A DNA stretch of 64,000 bases from Halocafeteria seosinensis (taxonomy: Eukaryota > Sar > Bigyra > Bicosoecida). Positions 9,373 to 22,156 of the stretch are shown in pieces. The stretch spans positions 1 through 64,000 of the forward strand of contig LVLI01000290.1 in assembly GCA_001687465.1 (NCBI GenBank). The letters are read 5' to 3'. Numbering within the stretch: position 1 is the stretch's first letter; the number at the start of each line of letters is the position of its first letter. The notes below the pieces were generated by a model. The model saw only the letters and a program-made list of their open reading frames with translations. It was not told the origin of the DNA and did no database searches. Position numbers and translations under genes: made by a program.

Positions 9373-12300
9373 ATGGACGGAGACGATAGCAGCAACACTG
9401 CGCCGAATTTTTCACCCGGATACGGCACTCCTCCGCTGGCTCCTCGAAGAGCGCAGTCCAGTGGTAACAAGGATAGACTGTCTACACCGAGTAGTCGAAC
9501 TAGGCCTGGGTCAACAAAGCCAGCAGGCGATACGACGCCGCAGGATGCTCGGAAGAATCCCTCGAGTGGTCTGCGTAATCGTGCAAACACCGGAAATGGA
9601 GTAACAGACGACGTCAGTGTAGGCTCCACCGGCAGACCACGCCGCCACCGGAGATTCAGTAGCGAGTCCGGGTTTCCAGAGGCTTCGACAGGATCAGCGG
9701 CTGCTCGGAACTCAATAGATACACAGACATCTAGCAGACCCGCTTCTACTGGTAGGGGAGGGAGTCATACGCGGAGAAATTCAACGGAGAGTGCGCTCTC
9801 CAGCGTCCTGGGATTCGAAGATGACGACGACGACAATACCGAACGTTCGGTGTCGAGGGCCACAACAGGTCGACGTCAATCAATGTTGCCTCCTCCACCA
9901 CCCCTTCCAGACCAAACTGACGAAGAAATAAATAACGCAGCCGGCAGAGTAAAGGTATTTGTAAGGTTTCGGCCCGATAGCTATGATGAACTGGAGAATG
10001 GGGGTTCTCGGTGCATTAGTATCAACAAAGAAGGAAACACCATCGAACTTGTGTCAAACAACGTTAGCATTGATAGACACCGGTTCACTTTCGACAAGAT
10101 CATGCCTCCTGAAAGTAGCCAACAGACAGTATACGAAGAGGCGGCTCGGCCAATTGTGCAAGGTTTATTTGCTGGGTTCAATGGTGCCGTATTAGCGTAC
10201 GGGCAAACGGCGAGTGGGAAAACATACACGATGGAAGGCACCGACATTACAGATGCCGAACAGATGGGTATCATTCCGCGAATGGTTGAGGATATATTTG
10301 GTTATATTGATCAGTCGGATTCCAACATCCAATTTACAATAAGGGTAAGCATGGTCGAGATTTACTGTGAACACATCCGTGACCTGTTGGACCCCAACGA
10401 GGATAAAGGAGAGCTGAAAATCCACGAGGATAAAACGAAAGGGATCTACATAAGTGGTGCTAGCGAGGCAAATGTAACTTCTCCTGATGGAATTATCGAT
10501 GCTTTGCATCAGGGAAGTAGTAACAGGGCCACTTCATTCACGAGCATGAATGCAGATTCTTCCAGGAGCCATAGCATTTTCATCTTGAGCCTTACACAGA
10601 AAAATGTTGAGGAAATGACTAAGACAACAGCGAAACTGTTTCTTGTCGACCTTGCTGGTTCCGAAAATGTGGAAAAATCCAAGGTTTCGGGCCAAGAATT
10701 GAAAGAAGCCCAAAAGATCAATCAAAGTCTATCAAGTCTAGGGAGCGTTATCAAAGCTTTAACTGAGAAAAAGAAACCAAAGCATATTCCCTACCGGAAC
10801 TCCAAACTAACGAGGGTACTACAGGAAACGTTAGGTGGCAATTCGCGTACGGCGTTAGTGTTGAACTGTAGTCCGAACAGCTACAACCGGGATGAAACCG
10901 TTTCTACGCTCCGATTTGGAAGCAGAGCTAAGAAGTTGGTCAACAAGCCGAAAATTAATCAAGAGTTCTCTGAGACGGAAGCAGCGTTACGTCAAGAAAT
11001 CAGTAGACTGGAAGCACAGGTGCAGCAGTTGCATGAGGAACTTGCAAAGAAGCCTGGTACGGAAGGGAATGAATCTGGGGACGCAACGTTTCTTTCAAAG
11101 GAATTGGAAAGGGAGCAAGAGGCTCGGCAAAAGCTTCAGGAAGAAAAAGACGAGAAAATTCGCGCTTTGAAGGAACATCTAGAAGCTGAAAAACTCGAAA
11201 AGGCAGAGAAAGGAAGGAAGTTGCATACTCTTGAAGAGAATCTACAGGAATTCCAGGATCGAATCGATTCTCGAGAGAAAGAACTGAAAAGGATCCAGGA
11301 GAAATATAACACGGCGAGTCAGAAGGCATCAACTTTAGAATACGCCGTCTATGACATATGCGAGAAAGTTGCCCAGGCTACAAAACCAGTGGCTAGAGTA
11401 GACCCACCGGAATCGCTGAGAGACATTCTCAGTGGCTCCCTTTTTTCAACCCCAGAGACATCGTATACGGATCACATGGGTGTCGTTTTAGAATACCTGC
11501 AGGGCACTCTCCCGGACAATTCCATTGAGAGCATTAGATCTCTTCAGGGTCTTTTGGTATGGGCATATGGACAAATTGATGATTTTATGTTGTGGTTGAA
11601 AAAGAGCAAGTCGCGAAAGAATGAACAGTTGTTACAATCGAACAAGAAGTTGAGGCAGAAAGTGACGAAGTTGAGTAACTTCTTTGAACGTCGATTGGGA
11701 ACGACCCACAAAACTCTCCGGGGGCTTCAAGATGCCAAATTGGATTTAGCCAATGAGTTAGCTTCGGATTTTAGACACATTTCCGAAGATATCAGCAGGA
11801 CGAACTCGAGGATAACCTCTATATTAGGCAATCGGGATAGGCAGATCCTTGCGGAGGTATCGTCGTTGCAAAATGCTTGCTTCTCATTAAGAGAGGACAA
11901 TAGCGAAAGCAAGAAAAGCACTGAAAGGGAACTGAACGAATTGCAAGGCGATTTTGCGCGGTTGGGTGAATATTTGACTCAGTTGGGCTCCAGTTCGAGC
12001 GAAAAGCAGCAAGCATTGAGAAAGGAGCAAACGGAAAAGGAAACCCTGGAACAACAGATTGAGGAACTGCGGGTGACTTTGGCGGAGAAGAATAAAGAAC
12101 TTGAAAAGCGAGAGAGCGAGACCAGCGTTAAGATTGGAGACCTGGAGAACCAACTCCGGGAGGCCACAAATGAGTTCCAACAGACAAGATCCCGCGCTGA
12201 TAGAGCTGAAGAGCAAAACCGTAAATTAAACGAGCAACTGAATGGGAAGAGAAAAGCAGAGGACTCGATGCAAAGCGTGTGTCATCAGCTGCAAGCCCGG

Positions 12301-15300
12301 TCGTCGGAGCTGAAGTCCGCTTATGGCAAACTGAACAGCGATGCAAGTCAATGCTTAGATTTGATGAAGAGTGAACTGGAAGAGACGTTGGGCACGGCAC
12401 TCAGTACGATACAAAAACAGTACCGTACCTCAGAGCGAAAGCTGGAAGAGAAGGAAAGGGAACTAAAACAGAGAGATACGGATGCAAGAAGGACGGAAGA
12501 GGATCTTGCAAATCAGGTGCGGACAATTACAGAGGAGCAACAAGCGGAAGCGCACAAGCTAGCTCAGTCCGAGGAGAACCACGAACGTCTGCGGAAACAG
12601 GTTAATGCTCTTACCGCCGCCGCGAAGCGTTGCAAAGCGAGCTTGTCTACCATATCGGACGAGCACCACTCAATGAAAGATGAACTCGCACTTCAGCTTC
12701 GGTCCAATGAGAGCTTTGTCAATGATACAGTGGCGAAACTACAAGACAAGATTCGAGATCTAGAGGAACGAAATGCAAGTATCAATAAAGAAAGCAGGCG
12801 CATAGAAGAGGACTTATCCCAGAAGGTAAAAGAATACGAGCAAAGGATGTCGGAATACAAAACAAAAGAAGACACGCAGAACCTACGGATCAAGGATCTG
12901 CAAGAGCAAGTAGATTTGAAATGCGCTAAGGCAGAAGACGAACACCGTGAAAAAGTAGAACTGGAACAAATAAAACGGCGCTTATTCCAGCAGAATCGTG
13001 AGTTAAGAACTACAGTTGCTAAGTGTGCCAACGGTCTTTCTGAGATACGGGGTGAAAACCGTAGTTTTCGAAAGCAGTTTGTGGATGAAAAGCTGGCTGT
13101 TACAAACTGCATCGATCGACTTTACTACTTCTCTGGCCAACAGGCTGCACATTTGAGTCGGTCCGAAGCCGAGGTAAAGTCATTGCGTCAGAAGGTAGAT
13201 AACTTAGAGCGACGGTCTGAGGAACTGTATAAGGAACAATATGAGAAACATGTAAGCGCAAGAGAACATTCATTAACCTTGGACTATGAGCTTAAGAATC
13301 AGAAGGAGTATTCCCAGAAGTTGGAGAATCAAGTTAACTCTTTACAAACGGAAAATTCTGAGAAGAATTTCCAGCTGGAAGAGTTGAAAGCGAGTGTTCG
13401 AGAACGAGAAAATGATCTATCGCACGAAAAGTCTTTAAGACAACAGGTAGAAAAACAACTTAAAGAGCAGGAGGAACACTGTGGAAGAATTCGAGAAAGC
13501 ACTCAGAAAATGCAGGAGAAAGTCAAACAACTCGAGGATGAGAATACACGAGAAGCAGAGGAATGCCAGAAAAAGGAAATTGAACTAAACAGCTTAAAAG
13601 AAAGGGTTAGACTTCTTAACGAACAAACTGCTATGTCGGAGGAGGACCGACGGACATTAGCCCAGCAAGTTATGGCGGAGCGTTCGTGCCGGAAGAACAC
13701 CGAAGCAAACCTTGAGGAACTCAACAATGACTTCCAATCCTGCCAAACAACCATCGCATCGCAAAACAAAGAGCTTCAATCCTGGCAATCTGAAATTTCT
13801 CAGCTGAAAGAGCAATTGGATGTTGAGAGAAAGTCTAAAGAGGACACAGTCGAAAATCTAGAGCAATCTATCAAGTGCACTGAGGAGGAGTTGCGAGGGG
13901 TGACGAAACAGAATCAGAGTATCACAGAAGAAAACGAACAGCTTTACCAGAAGCTCTCGGAAATAAAGAAGGACCGAGAACAGATCTCCGGAGAAGTTCG
14001 TTCCTACCGAACACGTTTAGAGGAAAGCAAGGAGCAGAAGAGTATGATAGAGGAAGATCGAAGATGCTTACGTCTTCTCGTCGACTTCTTACGCCAAAGT
14101 GAGAGGTCGCTCAAGGAAGATTTGAATGCTACGTCGGACCAAGTCCTCAACCGTGAAGGGCAGATAACGGAACTTCGTGAAAGCAACTCTCAGCTCAAAG
14201 AAGAGATAGACGATTCTCAAAAAGAGCAGCAGCGATTGACGAAGTCTTATGAGGAAAGGGTACAATGTCTGCAGAATGATTATGAAGAAAGAGAAACCTC
14301 CCTGGAGAAACAGCTTGAAGAGAAGCAGACTGAAGTGGCTCAGCTGCAGGATTCTCATAATGCCACGCAAACGGAGATGCAGAGGCTACGGGAACAGCAG
14401 ACGGAACAGAGTCGAGCGTTTGAGAGAGTTAGTTTGTGTAGAGAGGACCTACGAGTACAGCTTCTTGATAAATTATCGGCTTTGGAGGAGTACCGAGAGG
14501 TGAATAAGCGACTAAACGACGAAACCTCTAGAACAGCTGGCTTGCTGGAGGAGAAAACCAACAGTGTGTCTGAAATAGAAGAGTTGCTAAAGACAAAGGA
14601 GGAGAAGATACAGCAGCTTCAGGCCAGAATCAAAGCATTGCAAACCCAATACAACCAGAAAGCTTCCCAATTGGAAGGTGTTAGTAACGAGTTGTCCTGC
14701 TTAGAAGGCTCGTACAAAAAGGAGCAAGAGTGCAATGAGGAACTTCGCACTAAAGTTAACGATCTCCAGCAACAGATTGACAGCCATCAAGACCAAGTAG
14801 CGGAATTAAAGAGAATTAGCCGGAAGGTAGCTCAACTCATTTATGGCCACGAAGATCCTGAGTATGCTACTCTTTCCCCAGAAGCGTTGGTAGAGTCCTT
14901 CCAAGCTCTTATCACCCAGGTTGAAAGTCAATCCTTAGTCGTGGAGGATCATAAAGACAAGCTTCAGTCTTTGGACGAAGAGATCAGCAGTTACAAAGAA
15001 GAAAATAAGAAACTGCAAGAGGATCTGGCTAACCGTGTGAACGAGGTCGTGCGGTTGCAGATGCTCTTGAAAACCGGTACGATAGATGAATCTCAACTGC
15101 CCCCATCCAGCAACGGAGGTGCTGTTCAGAAAGGGACTCTGAAGGAACTTCAGGAGGCGCGTGCTGAAGTTTCAGATCTTAATCTTAAAAATGATGATTT
15201 ACGGAGGCAAGTTAAGCGCTTAGAAAAGCAATTAGAGGAATCAAAACACCGATTGTCGAACTCGTCCCGGCGCCTAGGACAGAACAATGCGAGTGGAACC

Positions 15301-15348
15301 ACGGACACTCATGAACAGGTTATATGGGGCGGAAAGCGACACAAATGA
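9373..15348 (+). CDS. Kinesin with N-terminal motor and very long coiled-coil tail
   Basis: One uninterrupted frame of 1991 residues from the ATG at 9373. Residues 1-185 are Ser/Pro/Arg-rich and disordered. The motor covers about 190-530, with VKVFVRFRP, P-loop GQTASGKTYT at 277, switch I NADSSRSHS near 393, switch II DLAGSE near 426, and SLSSLGSVIKAL. The phrases FTFDKIMPP, YEEAARPIV, IHEDKTKGIYI and LNCSPNSYNRDET point to the kinesin-1 (conventional) motor class. The remaining ~1450 residues are almost continuous heptad coiled coil rich in Glu, Gln, Lys and Arg, broken near 670-760. Conventional heavy chains are about half this length, and I see no cargo-binding IAK-type tail. It may be a diverged kinesin-1 or a lineage-specific class. 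The absence of introns over 6 kb is notable beside intron-rich short genes. Confidence 0.9.
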   Translation: MDGDDSSNTAPNFSPGYGTPPLAPRRAQSSGNKDRLSTPSSRTRPGSTKPAGDTTPQDARKNPSSGLRNRANTGNGVTDDVSVGSTGRPRRHRRFSSESGFPEASTGSAAARNSIDTQTSSRPASTGRGGSHTRRNSTESALSSVLGFEDDDDDNTERSVSRATTGRRQSMLPPPPPLPDQTDEEINNAAGRVKVFVRFRPDSYDELENGGSRCISINKEGNTIELVSNNVSIDRHRFTFDKIMPPESSQQTVYEEAARPIVQGLFAGFNGAVLAYGQTASGKTYTMEGTDITDAEQMGIIPRMVEDIFGYIDQSDSNIQFTIRVSMVEIYCEHIRDLLDPNEDKGELKIHEDKTKGIYISGASEANVTSPDGIIDALHQGSSNRATSFTSMNADSSRSHSIFILSLTQKNVEEMTKTTAKLFLVDLAGSENVEKSKVSGQELKEAQKINQSLSSLGSVIKALTEKKKPKHIPYRNSKLTRVLQETLGGNSRTALVLNCSPNSYNRDETVSTLRFGSRAKKLVNKPKINQEFSETEAALRQEISRLEAQVQQLHEELAKKPGTEGNESGDATFLSKELEREQEARQKLQEEKDEKIRALKEHLEAEKLEKAEKGRKLHTLEENLQEFQDRIDSREKELKRIQEKYNTASQKASTLEYAVYDICEKVAQATKPVARVDPPESLRDILSGSLFSTPETSYTDHMGVVLEYLQGTLPDNSIESIRSLQGLLVWAYGQIDDFMLWLKKSKSRKNEQLLQSNKKLRQKVTKLSNFFERRLGTTHKTLRGLQDAKLDLANELASDFRHISEDISRTNSRITSILGNRDRQILAEVSSLQNACFSLREDNSESKKSTERELNELQGDFARLGEYLTQLGSSSSEKQQALRKEQTEKETLEQQIEELRVTLAEKNKELEKRESETSVKIGDLENQLREATNEFQQTRSRADRAEEQNRKLNEQLNGKRKAEDSMQSVCHQLQARSSELKSAYGKLNSDASQCLDLMKSELEETLGTALSTIQKQYRTSERKLEEKERELKQRDTDARRTEEDLANQVRTITEEQQAEAHKLAQSEENHERLRKQVNALTAAAKRCKASLSTISDEHHSMKDELALQLRSNESFVNDTVAKLQDKIRDLEERNASINKESRRIEEDLSQKVKEYEQRMSEYKTKEDTQNLRIKDLQEQVDLKCAKAEDEHREKVELEQIKRRLFQQNRELRTTVAKCANGLSEIRGENRSFRKQFVDEKLAVTNCIDRLYYFSGQQAAHLSRSEAEVKSLRQKVDNLERRSEELYKEQYEKHVSAREHSLTLDYELKNQKEYSQKLENQVNSLQTENSEKNFQLEELKASVRERENDLSHEKSLRQQVEKQLKEQEEHCGRIRESTQKMQEKVKQLEDENTREAEECQKKEIELNSLKERVRLLNEQTAMSEEDRRTLAQQVMAERSCRKNTEANLEELNNDFQSCQTTIASQNKELQSWQSEISQLKEQLDVERKSKEDTVENLEQSIKCTEEELRGVTKQNQSITEENEQLYQKLSEIKKDREQISGEVRSYRTRLEESKEQKSMIEEDRRCLRLLVDFLRQSERSLKEDLNATSDQVLNREGQITELRESNSQLKEEIDDSQKEQQRLTKSYEERVQCLQNDYEERETSLEKQLEEKQTEVAQLQDSHNATQTEMQRLREQQTEQSRAFERVSLCREDLRVQLLDKLSALEEYREVNKRLNDETSRTAGLLEEKTNSVSEIEELLKTKEEKIQQLQARIKALQTQYNQKASQLEGVSNELSCLEGSYKKEQECNEELRTKVNDLQQQIDSHQDQVAELKRISRKVAQLIYGHEDPEYATLSPEALVESFQALITQVESQSLVVEDHKDKLQSLDEEISSYKEENKKLQEDLANRVNEVVRLQMLLKTGTIDESQLPPSSNGGAVQKGTLKELQEARAEVSDLNLKNDDLRRQVKRLEKQLEESKHRLSNSSRRLGQNNASGTTDTHEQVIWGGKRHK

Positions 15349-15539
15349 TGTCACATCCCAGAATGGTTTGTGTCACACCAAACGTTCGTGTACTTCTTAA
15401 TGCAGCCGACACATGCACTTTATACCACTAGTTGTTAGTTATTTCGCATTATTTGACTAAGCTATACTAAAATATCAATGGAAAAAGTGGTCGAGTTAAG
15501 AGAAAAGGCTTCAAATTACTGCTACACAATCTCAATCAT

Positions 15540-18500
15540 TTACTGAAACGTTTCACTGATTTGATTAGAAGCAGCTTCCAATTGCCGCTTCAAGTCACTC
15601 CGGGAAGTATCAAGCTGTGCCCACTCCCGTGAGTACCTTATCGCATAACTCCCATAAGCTGTTGAGCATACTCTTTCTCGGTGTCGATCAATTAGCAAAT
15701 GCGCAGACAGGTCCGACGCGATGGCCAGGCAGACGAAACTGCATTTACAGCTCCATGACCGATGGTACGCCGAGAGGAAATGCGAATATGTTGTGGGCAG
15801 AAAACACGTAGACATTGTAGCCTCCTTTACACCACTCAGCTCTCGGGCCAAGGCGAATATTTTGTCGACATCTGCCTGCCCGAAAAATGCTGCGCGTGGT
15901 TGATCCGGTAAGCCGCTGCGATCGACTTCTTCCTGTTTGGCGCTAATCAAGAAAGAAATGTAAGTTCCAACACATCTACAGAACTTCATCATGCAGTGTT
16001 GTGATCGTTCTGGAGCCAGTCTTTCCAAACCAATCATATACTCCACCCATTGGTGAAAATCCATGTGCCCGGATACTCCACGAAAATTAGGCAGTACTTC
16101 AGCCGGTTCGGAAGCATTCTTGTTCACTTGATGCTTTTCAAGGAACCGCAGGATGGCATCCCCAGATTCGCGTCGAACGAACACTCTAGCAAGGATTTGT
16201 TCGACGAAGGAACAAACTGATAACATAAGATCTGGGGCAACTGCATTTATTAACAGCGACCCGGCCTCATTATACATTTGAGTCTCTAAACAGCAACGTA
16301 TACCGCAAATCGAAAGGCTACCGGGGGAGATTTGTCTGATATCTCCTGTTGAGAGATCAAACAAATATCTGTGCGCTAAAGCTTTCTTCCATACAACTGG
16401 TGACAAACCAATGTCTTGAAAAAACTGTATATGGTTTTGAAGCCACTGATCGGAAATACTACGAACGGTCGGCATGTGCTTCGATATGATATCTTCAGCA
16501 AGCTCCTGTAGTTGTGCTACCGTAGAATGGTCGGATTCTCGGGTAGGTCGTCCAAGCTGATGTATAGAATTCATTACAACATACACACCCCATTCCCATC
16601 TACCCGCCATGCAAGCAGTTTCAATGAGGGTCAAGGCCGTTCTCAGTCGCTGCTGAGGGTGAGCGGCTGCGTCACGCTCGTCACACAGCCCTTCAAGCAA
16701 CTCACTTACAAACCATGGGATGGTGCTATCCATTACAAACGGTGTTATGCTAGAGGGGTCCAAAAAGATGCTAGAAGTCGGATCATGGCAGGCCACTGAC
16801 AGTAAGGAGAGGATCATATCCCTTCTCCTGTCCTTTTCAGCGACAGCACCCACAGAGCGGTAAGCAGCGATCGGAGATTCGCCCACATCAACGATGTCTT
16901 GTCGACTCCGGATATCTCTGTAGGAGTTACTCTCTTCCGTGTAGGTAATCGGATTGGCGCACACCACTACGGATCGATCAATTGTGAGTTGTTCGTACCA
17001 CGGCACAGCAGTGCCTGCATTATCGTTCTCCATCGATACAAAGTAACGATCATAAGCATCCCTTAGAGAAGTGCTGCCATAGCCGTCGTATGCCAGCTCC
17101 AGGAGAAATGCAACAAGCCATGGATACCGCTTCATTTCTACTATGTCTTCGCTCGGCCTTCCAGCCAATAGAGCATAAATTTTGAGCAATTCTGTATCTA
17201 TGAACCCTTGCTGCATCTCAGTATAGCTTCTAGTATCCGCTACCCATTGCTCATATTGCGAATGAAGCAGGTCGATCTCTTCCAAGTCCGTCCCTGCCTG
17301 AGATATTAGAGCCGCCAGCCGAAAACACCCACTTTCTTCCGACAGTCTAACCGCGGTTTCGATGTCGTACCTTAACAGCGCGTAAAAAATGTCGGAATAA
17401 CGAGACCGACTCGTGCTTCCTCGGCGAATGCGGCCCAACTCGAGATCCTCTGATAGCACGGCTGCGAACCATGAAAGAAGGAAGAGTCGGCGATACTGTT
17501 CCCTATCCCAAACCTCGTAATTCTCGTATTCTAAGCTCTTTTTCCCTGTCTTCTCGAGGGACGTTGTTGCTTGAGGTGCTCCAGCTTTGTTTGTGTGGAT
17601 GGTCCAGCAGGTAACCCCGTGAGACCCCAGGGATTCTTCCACGCATTCAGACAACGGAAGACTCTCCCATGGGTCAACTTGCGATCCCCACAAAACATTG
17701 ATGAGGGACAACACACGCGTCACCTGTCGGAGATATTCCATGTCGAACAACGTAGACACGCTGGATCTTGAGGTTGAGCTAGCAACGTCGGCCGAGTGTT
17801 GCGTTTTCATAGCCGCAAAAATTCTGCTTAGGGCGTGAAGACAACTATGTACGCCACCCACGCAACGCTCGTAATCAGTCTCAACAGTGGGCGTCCAGGT
17901 GAACATCTTTGCTTCCTGGCTCATTGAAGGTAGGAGATCATCAAATGGAGCACTGGAGGCTTTATAAACGCTAGTATCGTACTGGTCGACCTCGCGAAGG
18001 AAAGATCGATGGATGCGCAAAAACGGTAACACCAGCGTATTGAAACAAGCCAATGTTGCAGCCATACTTTCGTCAGGGCTTATATCATCATTAGAAACCC
18101 CTTGAACTGTCCGTTCCAAATTCCAAGGGCAAACCTTCTCAACATGAATCCTGCTCTTCTCCAGACGGGGTAGTCGATCGCCATTCGTCGGACGGCCAAT
18201 AGGTTTGCCCAGATTGGCAATCATGCCAAATGGCCCAAAGCCTACACGGAATGAACGACGCATAAATAGCGCCGGATCGGGCTTCAAAGAAGGAAGTGCA
18301 ATCGGTCGTACAACCCGCGATTTCAATTTTTCACTAGCAATGGACCATTTTCCCAGCCTATCCACACCAACCAGTCCTCGTAACGTGGAGGCAAAATTGT
18401 CACGATATCTTCCCTCTTTATGTGCTAGCCATACACCGTCCACGAGATCATCAAGTGGATATTCTGCGTTGGTGTCCCCTGAGTGTGCCACCAGTCGCGA

Positions 18501-21500
18501 AATCCAGGGGGAAGGACGCTCACTGACGACGAATTCTGGTTGATCCGACGCATAAGCATTCTGGAGAAACTCGTCAGAATGCCGGGAAGTTTGAACTTCA
18601 TCAATAGGAGTCAAGGAGGAAACGAATTGCTGCTCAACTGGATGAGAAGTTCCTGGAGTTTCTTGAGTCGTAGTGAGGGCAGGAGCTCGTGAAACAGCTG
18701 CACTGCTTTCTTCAGCAGAATTATGTTGCTTGGAATCCTCATTGGGTGCCTTTTTCCTACTCTTAAGTCTGCTTGTACCCCATCGCGAGAAATGCTGCAC
18801 TTTGAAAGTCCATGAACCCCGTTCAGTATCGTAACTTATGTGCTCCGCTCCACTCATCGCGGGATCAGTCTCGCAGTACGCTCGGAGTTCCTCAGCATAA
18901 TTTCTCTTTTCCTCTTCGCTGGCGTTCTGATCATCATCAGGCCATTCATTCTCAAGAGTGATTTCACTTGGCTTATTTAACTCTTCTCCAATCGAAGGTC
19001 TTTTATATTCCGGCAAGTTCTCGTATACAGCTACTTCGGAACGCTCGATGGTTACCAAAAACGCTAAGTCCAGACCTCTAATGTCCGTAGTACCCAGGAA
19101 TTTGATCTTCCCATAGTTCCTTCTACCGACAACAAAATCTCTCACATGGGACAAACGTCGAATAGGCATTTCTATAAGCTCTTCAATAGATGGATTTTCA
19201 GTATAATAACCTTCTTCCAGCGCAGGAAGCTTTGGCAGAGCGGGCTCCTTTTGTCTTCGTTTCTCGTATCGATCCACTAAGCTCGCTAGCACACGGTGAA
19301 CAGCTCCACCTCCAGGTACAGAGTTTCCTTTTCCATTGTCCTGCTGTTTCAGGAAAGAACCATGATCATCTGAATCCTTGGGAGAGGCTGATCCAGACTC
19401 TGATAACGGGGGCTGCCCTCCACTGGATTTGACTTGTTCAGGAGCATAAGAATCGAAGGTCACCAAAACTGTTGACAAATCGGTGATTTGCTCAGGTAAG
19501 TCTTCGTTGTCCCGGCCTCTAATTATCAATCCGTCAACAACAATAACAAGCTTGCTGCGGTCCAGTATAGGCTTGTCCTGGGCAACTGCACTATCTTCAC
19601 TCAGGTAATGCTTCTGGAGATATTGAAAATGCTCGTCCCATTTGTCGACTATAGCCTGTTTCAATTCCCCGATGGTTGACTTCTCTACGACATTCCAAAG
19701 TGTGATAGGTGTCTTATGAATATCCGTGCTCGGATAGTTGACAAGACTGCGAATAGAGTCTACACTCTTTTTACTGATTCCTAGAGTTTGCACATCGCGC
19801 TCCCGAGGCGCCGGAACCGGTGCCCCAGTTGTAAAGAAGGACCAAGCGGGAACCTCTGCGGCGACACGAATGAATCCAAAATTGATCCTCGATGGGTTCG
19901 GACATTCGTGATTCAGGGAAGGGGTTTCCGTTGCTTCTACACCGTTTCCACTCTTCTCTTGAATTGCTTCAGTATAGATGTCACCAAGGTTAGTTACAGA
20001 GGGAGAAAACTGACGTGTTGTTGTTCCGTAAGATGCCGAACGACCAAATGACTTGTCCCTAGAGTAAGAACGTTCCGAAAAATGGCTACGAGAACGCTGA
20101 AGACTTTGATCCCTGTTCAAATCTAGTCTCATTGAAGATCGATCATCACGATCACCAACGGTTTCTTCACCAAGGTACCGATGTGCATTCCTTTCGTGGG
20201 GCTCGTGGGCAGTAGTATCGTCGTTCTCCAATGGCTCCTCCTCTTTTTGGCGCGGCCGAGAGCGAAATCCGCGAGGACGACTGCGCACCTTAATACGAGG
20301 TGTTGTCGCTAGTGGAGGAGAAGGTGGGGCATAGCTAGCAAACGTGGAAAGGGAGGAGGGGGTACGTTCCGCTGAAAGTTTTGACCAAATATTCGATGCT
20401 TCCTGCTTCAGTGAGTTACCGTCGCTTCTTACGACCTGCTGGTTAGGAGGTGCATTCGTTCCCTGCGAAATGGCTGAGCTACGTTGCACAGGCCATTGCA
20501 TTTGCGCCTGACCGCTGGCAGGTTGAGCTACAGTCGGTGATACCCCTAACGCGAATTGGCTACCTCCCCCCAATTGGTTGTTGCTGGCTGTTGTCCACGG
20601 CGCATTTGTACTCATTTGTGATGGTGGAACACTAGACGATAGGCCACTAGCGCCAGCGCTTTGTCCGAACAGAGCGCTACCAAATCCACTACCTCCACCA
20701 GAGGACACTGATCCGAACAGCGTTGGTTGTTGCTTACCTGCGAATCCGGAGGATGCATTAGCGCCGCCAAACAAACCCCCACTGTTCACTGACGGATTTG
20801 AAAACCCAATGCCACCTCCCATGGGAGCAGACGACGTTGCTCCAAACTGCATCCCTGCAGATTGAACAGGGGCTCCCATAGAGCCTAATCCCCCTGAACC
20901 AAAGCCGGTGGTCTGTGACGTAGAGAGCCCGCTGCTACCTCCAAACAATGAACCCGGGGCCCCGAGGGTGTTAGTTTGGGAACCAAATAATCCACCGGAT
21001 GTATTCGTATTGTTGCTTGTTTGCTGAGAGAACAGACCTCCTCCTGACGCAGGAGCCTGTGCGGAAAATGCAGAAGTCGAAGCCGGTTGACCAAAGAGTC
21101 CTGAGGATTGAAAACCCTTATTTTGCGGTTGACTGCTGGCACCGAACAAGCCTCCACCAAAGCTACTAGTGGAACCTCCATTTGCAGTGCTTCCAAACAA
21201 GCCCCCTGTATTTGAAGACTGCCCAAAGCCGCTTGACATCGGAGCGCTAATCCCAGAACCACCAAACAGACCACCAGAACTATTCGCTTGAGAAGCACCC
21301 ATTCCGGGAGCCTGTAATCCTTGAGTAGACTGGGTGCTAGTTAGTCGGGTCTTACCTCCCTTACTCGCCTGAACATAGTCCTCTAGTCGAAGCTGCTCAA
21401 GGGGTTTGTCCGCGAAGTTTTCAGCCGCAGATATAACAACATAGGACTTGCCTGTGGCCGTTCCACGGTTATCGGTTTCCTGCAGAGGCTTGTACTGGGC

Positions 21501-22156
21501 GTTCAACGTGCCACTCGCAGCTTGAGGCTGTTGTTGTGATCCGAATTGCCCCATACTACTATTTGCTGTAGAGTTAATTCCGAAGGTACTCCCACCCTGA
21601 CTCAGCCCCCCACCGAGGGCACCCTGATTGCCAAATAACCCTGTTCCCGCTCCGCCACCGAATGGAGCTTGATTTTGTTGAGGCTGTGGTTGTGAGCTTC
21701 CAAAAAGTCCTCCACCCGCTGCTCCGGCAGACCCAAACAGCCCTCCTCCACTACTTGAAGCTGATGAAGTGGGGGCACCAAACATACCTCCACCGCCTCC
21801 GCCAAATCCAAGGCCACTGCCTTGCTGTGTTTGCTGACTTTGACCACCGAACAATCCTCCACTCCCTGTGTTTCCTCCGAATAAATTACCTGGAGCAAGC
21901 AAAAACCAGAAAATTGAAGTGAAACCCCTGGAGAACATCAATTCGTGGGCTTACCTCCACTTTGCTGCTGCTGCGGTTGTTGCTGTCCGAATGGTGCTCC
22001 TCCACCGGAACCGAAGAGTCCTCCGCCACCGGTCGGATTTGGGTTTGACTGACCAAAGAGGCCGCCTCCTTGTTGCTGAGGTTGTTGTCCAAACGGTGTC
22101 GATGTATTCATGCCCCCGCCTCCCCCAAACAGTCCTCCTCCACTACGGTTGAACAT
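15540..22156 (-). CDS. NUP98: Nup98-Nup96 precursor nucleoporin
   Basis: Exon 1 22156-21955, a 65-nt intron, and exon 2 21889-15540 give 2183 residues. The N-terminal ~500 residues are a Gly-rich FG/GLFG domain with many GLFG and FGQ repeats, which forms the permeability barrier. It is interrupted near residues 195-245 by a GLEBS-type segment (LEQLRLEDYVQASKGG), the binding site for Rae1/Gle2. A Nup98 autoproteolytic domain ends in WTFKVQHFSRWG at about residue 1099. Cleavage between Phe and Ser in HFS would release a Nup98 of about 1100 residues and a Nup96 of about 1080. The Nup96 part is helical and matches the Nup84/Y-complex subunit role. Exon 1 carries only FG repeats. It converges on the kinesin gene with 191 bp between stops. 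Confidence 0.93.

Noticed and set aside
9373-15348. CENP-E (kinesin-7) identity for the long kinesin
   Set aside because: Length and tail suggested it, but motor phrases such as YEEAARPIV, IHEDK and CSPNSYNRDET match kinesin-1 better.
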